DNA of 22,079 nucleotides from Branchiostoma floridae (taxonomy: Eukaryota; Chordata; Leptocardii; Amphioxiformes; Branchiostomatidae), in assembly GCF_000003815.2 (NCBI RefSeq), contig NC_049986.1, positions 11,699,354-11,721,432 on the forward strand, written 5' to 3'. Of this stretch, positions 12,001 through 17,189 are shown one piece after another. The notes below the pieces were generated by a model, which saw only the letters and a program-made list of their open reading frames with translations, ran no database searches and was not told the DNA's origin. Made by a program: the position numbers and the translations under genes. Position 1 is the stretch's first letter; every line of letters begins with the position of its first letter.

Positions 12001-15000
12001 GTGTGTCTAATATAGTCCAGTATTTGAGACACAAACTTGACATCATCATAGAATCATTTCTCTTATTTTCTCCTTAGACTTTGAAGCCAAGGTGCAGGAG
12101 AGTAAAGCCAAGGCTGACGAGGCCCTGGGTAAGGAGGCTGAGATCAGGAGGATCATCGACGAGGCCGTCAGCACCACAGACCAGGCCGAGGCTGCCCTGG
12201 GGTCGGCTGACAGCGATGCAAGGACGGCCAAGAAAACTGCCGAGCAGGCCAAACAGATAGCCGAGGGAGCTGCTGCTGTAAGTGGGCTGGTATACTCGGA
12301 TTGTGCAGAATTTTCCTTTTCAACACAAATAGAAGAATGAGTTATTTTTTTCTCCTTCTCCCCAAGTTAAAGAATTTAAGTGGGCAATGACAAATTTTGA
12401 AGTAATTGCAACCCAACTGAAGATGGGAGTTCTCACACCTATTGGACTCAAGACATTTTTGGACATGCTAGGCAGAGGAAGACCTCTGTGGCTTCTAGAG
12501 TCACTCCTCTAACGTCAAGAGAAGAGGACGACAAATTTTAATCAAATAATGTTACTATTACATTACGGGCACTCTATCTTCAAACTGAAGTCTGTACATA
12601 TATCTGTATTTTGTGGTAACTTTTTATCTGACAATGTATACTTGCATATATTACTCAGGATGCCAAACAGGTTAAGGAAGATGCTGCCACGATCTACGAC
12701 CAGGCCACGGCCGTCAACAACAACGCAGATGAGCTCAAAGGAGACGTGGACAGCGCCGAGAACACCTTCAACCAGAAGAAGAGACAGGCCGACGACGATG
12801 AGACAAGAGTCAATGCTGTAAGGAACCTCTTTTTGTTATTTGAAGTCTTGAGAAATGATGACAGGGATGTTTCTCCAATTAAGACATCAGATGAAGTGAT
12901 GATGATTTGGGTTTTTGATATGCTTTCTGATATACATTCCAGCCTCTGTCTGATGGTAGCATGTAAATATACTAAAAACAGGTTGGATATGTAATTTACA
13001 TTTAATTTTGTTCTCAAGTATACAAATGTAATATCAACTTTGTGGTTCAAATCTTCCATCATGGGGCAGTGCTGATGTCTTCTCTCTCCCTCCCAGGCCA
13101 TGGATGCTGCTAACGATGCCCAGAGGAAAGCAGATGTGGCCATGGCCAAGGTGCAGGGTACACTGGACAGAGTCAACAAGATTCTGGAGCAACTGGGTAT
13201 GTACACTGCCACACTTACAACTGAACCATCAAGTTACCTGTACACTTCACAGGCTTTTGTTAATGGTTTCTCCTCATAATGCATATGATATCAACACTAT
13301 GCTTTGTTTGCCCTATCAATGATTTTTTAAATCATAATGTTGTACATTGTGACAAGATGGTTAGTCTTAGGAAGTGCCTTTTCTTTTGATAAAAGCTGGC
13401 TGGTCTTGTTTCATAGCTGCTTCTACTGAGATCATGAGTTACAGTCTGTGAAGTTCCTACTGTGGAAAAATCAACATATGACCAAAGGATGTCTTTCATT
13501 AGTAACGACTGTAAGACCTTTATTTGGCACTGTCGTTTCAACCTACAACTGCCAGAGCAAATGGTGTAATGGCAACTGTATGGAGATTTATTACCTACAC
13601 TAGTATTTATTTACAGCACAACAGGTTTTTATTTCTCTGTCATACATGTATGATATTTTTTCTTGTCCGTTACCTCTCTCATGTCTATCATCATGTCAAA
13701 CATCTCATCATGTTTTCCTCTCTTCCAGCCTCCAAGATCAGGCTCTGTCTTACTCCATCTCTTCATAAATATGCACAGAGATCAAAGCTGTGCATTTTAC
13801 TCTCTTTCCTTTTTTCAGTCACACTGTGGTTCACCATACACTCCCTTTTTTTTCAGTCCCACTATGGCCCCCATACCTTCCTTTTTTTGGTCAGACTTAA
13901 GTTGAACCCATACCCTGCATGGACTTTTTCTTTCCTCTTAAAATGTAGAATCTACTTCAGTATCTGTGTGCTTATCATGAATGTACATTTGGATTTGAAC
14001 TAACCTCACAACTTCTTACTGCTATTAACTGCTTCCTGTGTGGCTTCTCTATCTTGAATGGACTTGTGGAAAGTCTTGCATCTACGTGTATCTATTGTGC
14101 ACAAAACACTGGAATGCTTATTTCTACTTTATCCTCACTGCTACATGTGTATGTTAAAACGTCTACTAACAACATAAACTACTTAAATGGCATGGCTTTT
14201 CAGCATGCCATTGCTTGTTTACTTCCTGCAACTATGTGTCTATTCGTAAGGTTCACATAGTTGGAGATGTCATTGGACAGTTGTTGATGTTAATGTGTCT
14301 AACAGCTTGACCTGTCTGTCTTTGCGATATGGTGAGATCTCTAATCTTGCTTGGAGTGAAGATAGCTTGACTAGTGCCGATGGTTTGCCTGCTTGCAGTA
14401 GCATGCTTCTGATGGTGTGGCCAGCCATTTTCCTAGTGGATTAGTGCCTGTGTTTATGTTTGGATGCCCCTGCCTTCGATTCCCCCACTGGTTGAGTCAA
14501 TGTCGATGCAGTTCCAGGATCAGTGATGACGTTGGATGCCCCCCTCCCCCTTACATCCCATGAGTCACCATCTCAAACCATTTCAGGAATTGACCAGCCT
14601 CATGAACAGAAATGTTGGTCCAAACCTACTGATAGGATCATATTTTGTGAATTAATAATGTTGATTTTCTTGGGCAAAGAAAAAATTGAAGATATGATAA
14701 GTAGGTTTGGATCAACAGTGAGGTACATTTTGTGGTTTGCCTGCTTGAAGACCCACTGTTTGGTACCCAAAGTTCCAACAGACATGTGAGCTGGTGTGTG
14801 TTGGCTGTACTACAGACAGGTTTAGCGGCGGTGGCGGTGTGGATGAGGGTCGTCTGCGTGCCGTCCAGGCAGAGTACGACAGAATCAAGGGCGAGCTGGA
14901 TCCAGACGCCATCAATGCCATCATTAACAACCTGAGGATCGACGCCCGCGCCCAGGGGCGCCTGCTTGCGTATTACGAAACCTTACGCGGGGACGTCATG

Positions 15001-16898
15001 TCCGAGATCCGAAATCTAGAAGAGATTCTGCGTTCCCTCCCCGACGGATGTTTCAGACCACAGAAGATAGAACAGCTGTAGAGGTATGGGGTGTTGGAGT
15101 CCTGTGCTGGAGGCTCTCCTGGGTTCTGCAATTCAGACACTCAGTTGTTGGTAACTTTCAGTGTAAAAATGTAACTCAAGACAGCAGTGACAATCATGAT
15201 GTTAGTGATGTTTAGACACAAGTAGTTATGGGTACTGTAAATGCAGAACCTTTCGCGGTGGTTAAATGTTCACGGTTTTCGCGGTGACCACTTCACTGGG
15301 AACTTAAAACCACCACAAACATTTGTCCTTGGCAGTAAGAGACTACAGTGCATGGTGCTACTGCGAACATAAAACCACCACGAAAAGTCCTTTCTCCTGC
15401 TACCACGAAATTTAATCCCTGTGAAATTAGATGCATTTACAGTATGCCCTAGCTTAAAGTGATACTTGTACAAAAAACATTGTAAAGGAAGTTCTATGTA
15501 CATTGTAAAGTATATTCCAAAACAGATATGACCTGACAAGTGACAGTACTGTCCAGTTGATCTGTAAGAAGTGTCTTGAGAACCCATGGATGGTCTCCCC
15601 TGACGACATTCCTGCCTCTGCTGCTGTATTGTGATGCTTTCTGTAACCTGTGTGCTGTAGAAGAGACCCACTCATATGGAATCATGCTGCTTGCCTATGT
15701 TCTCTCACATTGTTACAATTTTGTTGTTGACCAACAATCATCTCCGGGTGTTGAAAGTTGTACATCTGAGTGCTGCATGTTTGTGGGTAATGGTGTGAGG
15801 TACATCCTCACATTCAACCAACAGTAGTTAACTTGCCTGCTTACATGTCTTGACTGTTTTGCTGTGAGAGCATGAATTCTTGTTGTTTGGAGTTTTGTTG
15901 TAGAGAGGTTGTCTTTCTGCCCTTCTCTGTCCATCAACAACAGCTGGGCATAGAAAGGCACAATGGCTACTGTGTTTTATACCATTTATAGAAGATTGTG
16001 TAGGAAGAATCCACTCAAGCATGATTGTAGTTTATGTTTGGGTGGTAACTTGTTTTCTCACTATGTGGTTCAAGCCAGTTTGCTTGCATGTGTAATCATG
16101 TTGCCTTTTGTGCGGAACAAAACCACTGAATGCACTGTTAGAAATGTTGGTTGATAATCAAAGGGCTCTAGCCAGTGTCCGGTTTTCCGTCAATTGACGG
16201 AAATTTGCTGCGTGTGATGGAAAAATTTTAAAAACAATCCGTCAACCTTGACGGACAAAAATTCTTGGTGGAAGCTACAGGCGGCTTGTCCACGGCCGTA
16301 AAAACCACACATTGTTTGTTTTGCTATTGTTATGATTGTTGACAATATGTGTCGGTGCCCTTTCGCATACGATAAGCTCATTAAAACCCGTTTTTCAAGG
16401 TCTCAGTTCAGTCTCTCTAATTCCTTGAATAGTGTTTTCGCTACAATGGGAACTGGCTGAAGGAAAAAAATTTCGAGCTGGCTAGAGCCCTGGATAATCA
16501 TCAACTTAAACAGATATTTTAAGCCTGCCACTGCATGTAAAATCTTCGTCAAGTAAAAGCATATGGTCCCTGATAGATTGTGCCTATGGACTTGCAGCAG
16601 GAGTGTCAATAGTGAACTAACGTCTTGCCTTTTACTTCCAGATCAAATTGACCCCCCTGATGCAGGCAAACTGACAGAACTACAGAAGGAGTATGACGAC
16701 CTAAAGGCCGAGCTGGACGCACTACGGATCAACCAACTCATCCTCAACATCCAACGACTCATGACAGAACAGGAAAACACCGTCACCAACTTCGAGGCCG
16801 AGTTAGACACCCTGAAGAAAGAAGTGGCCAATCTGGAGGACATCAGCCGCTCGCTTCCCGATGGCTGCTTTAAACAGGAGGGTCTGGAGGACACGTAA
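2..16898 (+). CDS. LAMC1: Laminin subunit gamma-1-like, 3' half of gene (partial, multi-exon)
   Basis: Laminin gamma chains join alpha and beta chains through a C-terminal coiled coil to form secreted basement-membrane heterotrimers. Seen here: eighteen GT-AG exons whose phases all match. They encode the end of the L4 domain, LE modules with CxC...GxCxC...CxxCxxGYYG spacing, the coil-start ECPAC motif, about 590 residues of Ala/Glu/Lys-rich heptads and a terminal LPDGCF motif. The coding exons sum to 945 residues with exon 18B or 948 with 18A, without a frame break. Order and residues follow vertebrate LAMC1, including the nidogen-binding NID-NAV loop and the LLARADAA coil segment. The LN domain and the first LE modules lie upstream of the window. 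The chain could be called simply laminin gamma, since invertebrate deuterostomes often have one gamma-1-type gene. Joined coordinates: 2-83, 556-684, 1104-1289, 2880-3009, 3699-3811, 6920-7010, 7534-7736, 8148-8285, 9256-9447, 9667-9863, 10157-10260, 10615-10755, 10967-11267, 11633-11747, 12078-12277, 12659-12817, 13097-13196, then 14816-15081 or 16642-16898. Confidence 0.95.
84..555 (+). other. Intron (472 nt)
   Basis: AT-rich intron, phase 1, GTCAGT donor and CCCCCACAG acceptor. I see no further gene, repeat or RNA in it. The small open frames on both strands overlapping its 3' end are shadows of the next exon. Confidence 0.7.
556..684 (+). CDS. LAMC1: Laminin gamma exon 2: end of the L4-split LE module and start of the next
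   Basis: Phase 1 at both ends (G|GT ... aca G|GT), 129 nt. Translates as [20 protein letters not shown] onward, then [11 protein letters not shown]. It completes the LE module interrupted by L4 and opens the next LE module. Two cysteines expected in the first module are both replaced by Val (codons 582-584 and 633-635), the C7-C8 pair that closes the last LE loop. The CxCNGHxxxCD motif is highly typical of gamma chains. Confidence 0.93.
685..1103 (+). other. Intron (419 nt)
   Basis: Phase 1 intron with a GTCAGA donor and TTTGTACAG acceptor. It contains one copy (about 890-923) of a 34-bp sequence repeated at about 1670-1703 in the next intron. Nothing else is recognisable. Confidence 0.6.
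1104..1289 (+). CDS. LAMC1: Laminin gamma exon 3: LE modules
   Basis: 186 nt, symmetric phase 1-1. Encodes [17 protein letters not shown] and KGYYGDAT, completing one LE module, then [11 protein letters not shown] and the first half of the next up to the EGYIG turn. It matches the gamma-1 module order. The downstream junction falls inside the second module, just before DRCERC. That is the point where the 699-nt cassette exon candidate would be inserted. Confidence 0.94.
1734..2432 (+). CDS. Candidate cassette exon: 233-residue Pro/Gln/Arg-rich insert
   Basis: An open frame of more than 700 nt inside the intron between exons 3 and 4, clearly more GC-rich than the intron around it. It begins after an AATACAG acceptor (AG at 1732-1733, weak pyrimidine tract) and ends at a good GGGG|GTAAGT donor. 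Both ends are phase 1, so the 699 nt would add exactly 233 residues (including the split codon) between EGYIG and DRCERC without a frameshift. The product starts acidic ([12 protein letters not shown]) and becomes Pro/Gln/Arg/Lys-rich. It has about four degenerate 24-30-residue repeats built on KGxxRQ and YPGQ-like motifs and ends in PCNPCGG. I know no such insert in vertebrate LAMC1. It could be a lineage-specific alternative exon, an exon of another transcript, or an old mobile-element fragment. No function is claimed. Confidence 0.5.
2880..3009 (+). CDS. LAMC1: Laminin gamma exon 4: LE module with nidogen-binding loop
   Basis: Enters in phase 1 after TTGTCTGCAG and leaves in phase 2 at GTAAGT. 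Encodes [15 protein letters not shown], then [18 protein letters not shown]. The heptapeptide NIDENAV (2975-2995) aligns with NIDPNAV of vertebrate gamma-1, the high-affinity nidogen site of module III4. Asp, Asn and Val, the known key residues, are kept, but Pro is Glu. Confidence 0.94.
3010..3698 (+). other. Intron (689 nt)
   Basis: Phase 2 intron, GTAAGT donor, CCTCCCCGCAG acceptor. I see no coding potential, repeat or RNA gene in it. Confidence 0.6.
3699..3811 (+). CDS. LAMC1: Laminin gamma exon 5: second half of the nidogen-binding LE module
   Basis: Phase 2 to phase 1, 113 nt. Encodes [20 protein letters not shown] and then CLPGYYGDA, completing the module opened in exon 4. The Tyr after KCV corresponds to the Tyr near the auxiliary nidogen contact in gamma-1 (family knowledge). 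It ends at AAAC|GTAAGT; joining to exon 6 gives KPCNC. Confidence 0.93.
4203..4278 (+). CDS. Candidate alternative first exon (signal peptide 1)
   Basis: ATG in a strong context (AACATGG) opens [20 protein letters not shown] and continues KGECA, a plausible secretory signal peptide: short basic start, hydrophobic core, small residues before a likely cleavage site. The frame leaves at GCGCAG|GTAGGT in phase 1, which fits the phase-1 laminin exon 6 and would read ECA-A-CNC at the join. A TTATATC sequence lies about 120 nt upstream. It may be an alternative promoter exon of the laminin gene or the start of a nested gene. It may also be chance, as only 76 nt support it. Confidence 0.3.
4376..4529 (+). 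CDS. Candidate alternative first exon (signal peptide 2 plus acidic linker)
   Basis: ATG (GGCATGG context) opens [20 protein letters not shown], a very good signal peptide with a hydrophobic Leu/Val/Ser core. An acidic stretch follows ([20 protein letters not shown], then DVEAAVVPK). It ends at CCTAAAG|GTGAGT, a near-consensus donor, in phase 1. The next laminin exon (6920) starts in phase 1, so splicing gives VVPK-A-CNC: an Ala directly before the first CxC of an LE module, more like vertebrate KACNC than the main isoform's KPCNC. The spliced chain with exon 18B would be 783 residues: signal peptide, short acidic tail, three LE modules and the whole coiled coil, resembling a truncated gamma-2 chain. 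LAMA3A is a known case of an internal laminin promoter with its own signal exon. A nested unrelated gene remains possible. Confidence 0.5.
4530..6919 (+). other. Remainder of the 3.1-kb intron; AT-rich, possibly decayed coding DNA
   Basis: No laminin exon and no confident gene. From about 4800 to 6560 several + strand frames stay open for 60-120 codons despite a T-rich base composition (for example 4826-5185, and shorter ones near 5292-5510 and 6361-6561). They are broken by stops and shift between frames. This resembles an old, decayed insertion, but I recognise no family, terminal repeats or target duplication. Confidence 0.35.
6920..7010 (+). CDS. LAMC1: Laminin gamma exon 6: LE module start
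   Basis: 91 nt, phase 1 to phase 2, acceptor TGTCCCAG. Encodes [20 protein letters not shown] and [10 protein letters not shown], the first two thirds of an LE module. The exon start coincides with the module start, so this acceptor can receive both the upstream LE exon and the internal signal-peptide exons. Confidence 0.94.
7011..7533 (+). other. Intron (523 nt)
   Basis: Phase 2 intron, GTGAGT donor, TTGTCCCCAG acceptor. It holds a short direct repeat (ACAGGTGACAGGTGACA near 7168) and nothing else I can name. Confidence 0.55.
7534..7736 (+). CDS. LAMC1: Laminin gamma exon 7: LE modules
   Basis: 203 nt, phase 2 to phase 1. Encodes [19 protein letters not shown], finishing one LE module, then [20 protein letters not shown] and [15 protein letters not shown], a complete second one ending in TSGCT. 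Cysteine spacing is regular. Confidence 0.95.
7737..8147 (+). other. Intron (411 nt)
   Basis: Phase 1 intron, GTGAGT donor and CCCTCCCCAG acceptor. AT-rich; nothing else seen. Confidence 0.55.
8148..8285 (+). CDS. LAMC1: Laminin gamma exon 8: last LE module
   Basis: 138 nt, symmetric phase 1-1. Encodes [20 protein letters not shown], then [19 protein letters not shown], the final LE module before the coiled coil. The [10 protein letters not shown] stretch is nearly identical to vertebrate gamma-1 (DPEGSLSLQC-like). It joins to ECPAC in exon 9. Confidence 0.95.
8479..8499 (+). CDS. Candidate 21-nt microexon
   Basis: A very strong acceptor (T-run from 8449 ending CCTTTTAG at 8478) is followed by 21 nt and a GAG|GTTTGT donor. 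Phase in and out is 1, so inclusion would insert ARRYRTR between the last LE module and ECPAC. A longer version ending in phase 1 before GTGTTC (near 8549) would also stay in frame. The donor is only moderate, so this is a candidate, not a called exon. Confidence 0.25.
8500..9255 (+). other. Intron remainder (about 750 nt)
   Basis: A T-rich intron with pyrimidine-rich blocks around 9040-9180. A second acceptor-like TTGACTTGCAG occurs at about 8705, without an obvious matching donor. No gene seen. Confidence 0.5.
9256..9447 (+). CDS. LAMC1: Laminin gamma exon 9: start of coiled coil (domain II/I)
   Basis: 192 nt, phase 1-1. Begins [20 protein letters not shown]. The two Cys of ECPAC are the conserved pair where the three laminin chains become disulphide-linked at the top of the coiled coil. 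Heptad-rich sequence follows ([20 protein letters not shown]). Confidence 0.95.
9667..9863 (+). CDS. LAMC1: Laminin gamma exon 10: coiled coil
   Basis: 197 nt, phase 1 to 0, acceptor CCAACAATAG, donor GTGTGT. Encodes [20 protein letters not shown] and further Lys/Asn/Ala-rich heptads to [11 protein letters not shown]. Confidence 0.92.
10157..10260 (+). CDS. LAMC1: Laminin gamma exon 11: coiled coil
   Basis: 104 nt, phase 0 to 2. Encodes [20 protein letters not shown], then [16 protein letters not shown], coiled coil. The frame is confirmed by phase fit on both sides. Confidence 0.92.
10261..10614 (+). other. Intron (354 nt)
   Basis: Phase 2 intron, GTAAGT donor, CGTCCCCAG acceptor. Nothing else seen. 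Confidence 0.55.
10615..10755 (+). CDS. LAMC1: Laminin gamma exon 12: coiled coil
   Basis: 141 nt, phase 2-2. Encodes [20 protein letters not shown], then [20 protein letters not shown] and IPDLERK, continuing the gamma-chain coiled coil. Confidence 0.92.
10967..11267 (+). CDS. LAMC1: Laminin gamma exon 13: coiled coil
   Basis: 301 nt, the longest constitutive exon here, phase 2 to 0. Encodes [20 protein letters not shown] and continues with [20 protein letters not shown] and [15 protein letters not shown]. It aligns with the mid coil of LAMC1. Confidence 0.93.
11268..11632 (+). other. Intron (365 nt)
   Basis: Phase 0 intron, GTGAGT donor, CCCCATGACCAG acceptor. Nothing else seen. Confidence 0.55.
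11633..11747 (+). CDS. LAMC1: Laminin gamma exon 14: coiled coil (LLARADAA segment)
   Basis: 115 nt, phase 0 to 1. Encodes [20 protein letters not shown], then [18 protein letters not shown]. The [10 protein letters not shown] string is a hallmark of laminin gamma-1 and fixes the frame. Confidence 0.95.
12078..12277 (+). CDS. LAMC1: Laminin gamma exon 15: coiled coil
   Basis: 200 nt, phase 1 to 0. Encodes [20 protein letters not shown] and [20 protein letters not shown]. The ALGSA-DA motif is shared with vertebrate gamma-1. Confidence 0.94.
12278..12658 (+). other. Intron (381 nt)
   Basis: Phase 0 intron, GTAAGT donor, ATTACTCAG acceptor. Nothing else recognisable. Confidence 0.5.
12659..12817 (+). 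CDS. LAMC1: Laminin gamma exon 16: coiled coil
   Basis: 159 nt, phase 0-0. Encodes [20 protein letters not shown], then [20 protein letters not shown] and [13 protein letters not shown]. Lysine/aspartate-rich heptads like the KRKQDDADQD region of gamma-1. Confidence 0.93.
13097..13196 (+). CDS. LAMC1: Laminin gamma exon 17: coiled coil, last common exon
   Basis: 100 nt, phase 0 to 1. Encodes [20 protein letters not shown], then [13 protein letters not shown], ending G|GTATGT. The single leftover base (g) completes a Asp codon with either terminal exon (G+AC in 18A, G+AT in 18B), so both choices keep LEQL-D. Confidence 0.94.
13197..14815 (+). other. 1.6-kb intron before the alternative terminal exons
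   Basis: No exon seen. It holds a tandem repeat with 38-bp period (13816-13891, with a poorer copy before it) whose units end in T-run plus CAG, resembling splice acceptors. The open frames on the + strand around 13524-14003 and 14054-14260 look non-coding (Phe/Ser/Cys-rich, no domain). Confidence 0.5.
13776..13894 (+). repeat. Tandem repeat, 38-bp period
   Basis: CAG-starting units at 13816 and 13854, and a following CAG at 13892, are exactly 38 bp apart. Units read cagtcacactgtggttcacc... and cagtcccactatggccccca..., each ending in a C/T tract of seven to eight Ts. A degenerate 40-bp copy starts at 13776. Confidence 0.6.
14816..15081 (+). CDS. LAMC1: Laminin gamma alternative terminal exon 18A
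   Basis: Acceptor TGTACTACAG (AG 14814-14815), phase 1, stop TAG at 15079-15081. Encodes [11 protein letters not shown], then a 77-residue segment [20 protein letters not shown]...[15 protein letters not shown]. The LPDGCF Cys is the conserved C-terminal cysteine that links to the beta chain. Glu at the third position from the end (E-Q-L) matches the residue essential for integrin binding in gamma-1 (E-K-P). It aligns without gaps to exon 18B over 77 residues but differs in much of the coil. The coil carries Pro in ELDP and the linker is Gly-rich. No AATAAA follows it; a GAG|GTATGG donor lies two bases after the stop, so it may be spliced onward to 18B. Confidence 0.9.
15235..15442. mobile_element. 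MITE, Tc1/mariner-like (TA target duplication)
   Basis: 208-bp element bounded by perfect 11-bp inverted ends CTGTAAATGCA / TGCATTTACAG and flanked by TA on both sides (15233-15234, 15443-15444). The inverted similarity continues imperfectly for about 40 bp (TTCGCGGTGG and TTAAAT blocks). It has no coding capacity. Internal motifs AAACCACCACGAA look like CpG-decayed AAACCACCGCGAA, so it is probably not recent. It lies in the intron between the two terminal exons. Confidence 0.8.
16161..16492. mobile_element. MITE, hAT-type (8-bp target duplication)
   Basis: 332-bp non-coding element with 15-bp terminal inverted repeats, AAGGGCTCTAGCCAG (16161-16175) and CTGGCTAGAGCCCTG (16478-16492), matching at 14 of 15 positions. 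It is flanked by a perfect 8-bp direct repeat GATAATCA (16153-16160 and 16493-16500). CAGGG-type ends and an 8-bp duplication are typical of hAT elements. Inside it are a perfect palindrome TTCCGTCAATTGACGGAA and a related CCGTCAACCTTGACGG. Confidence 0.85.
16642..16898 (+). CDS. LAMC1: Laminin gamma alternative terminal exon 18B
   Basis: Acceptor TTACTTCCAG, phase 1, stop TAA at 16896-16898. Encodes DQIDPPDA, then a 77-residue segment [20 protein letters not shown]...[15 protein letters not shown]. It keeps the C-terminal Cys (DGCF) and Glu at position -3 (E-D-T). Its coil is regular and Leu-rich ([29 protein letters not shown]), closer to a canonical gamma-1 end than 18A. It is followed by a long 3'UTR with poly(A) signals, so it is the likely default terminal exon. 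Confidence 0.94.
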
Positions 16899-17183
16899 AG
16901 CCTCCATCAGGGAATATTCCATTGGTGCTCGTATTGGAGACATGATGCATTCCCTCTCACTTCAACACACCTAACAGTCGTTACCATTGTACAAACATAT
17001 GAAGGAATATGTCTTTTTCATCTTCAAGTTTTCTGCCCAAGAAATGGACAACTTGCCCAGGGAATGCCTCGTGTCTCCTGTTGTAGCTGAGGGTGTATTT
17101 ATCCTGAAGTGGAAGTGATTGTAACAATGAGTCAGTGTTGGTCAGGTTTGGGGGGATATCACTGTGGCCAACATCAAGTAGCC

Positions 17184-17189
17184 AATAAA
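17184..17189 (+). terminator. Proximal poly(A) signal AATAAA
   Basis: Canonical AATAAA 286 nt after the 18B stop, followed by a T/G-rich run (ACATTGTTTGTGTATTTC) about 20 nt later that could serve as the downstream element. It would give a short 3'UTR. Confidence 0.5.

Larger units (their letters stand above)
15082..16641 (+). other. Intron or 3' region between terminal exons 18A and 18B
   Basis: 1.56 kb holding the two MITEs described separately. No AATAAA is found; one ATTAAA occurs at 16380-16385, inside the hAT MITE. The CTTTTACTTCCAG acceptor of 18B ends it. No independent gene is seen; the small + frame at 15963-16154 has no supporting features. Confidence 0.5.

Noticed and set aside
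12694-13212. 172-codon open frame on the minus strand
   Set aside because: Antisense of laminin exons 16 and 17 and running through the intron; Ala/Ser/Leu-rich, as expected opposite coiled-coil codons.
13524-14003. 159-codon + strand open frame in the intron before exon 18A
   Set aside because: Phe/Ser/Leu/His-rich translation from pyrimidine-rich DNA containing the 38-bp repeat; no coil heptads, no domain, no usable splice pair seen.
15963-16154. 63-codon + strand frame starting [12 protein letters not shown]
   Set aside because: Ends just before the hAT MITE in the inter-exon region; no signal, domain or splice context supports it.
16380-16385. ATTAAA as poly(A) signal for exon 18A
   Set aside because: It lies inside the hAT MITE, 1.3 kb after the stop, so a functional role in an ancestral terminal exon is unlikely.
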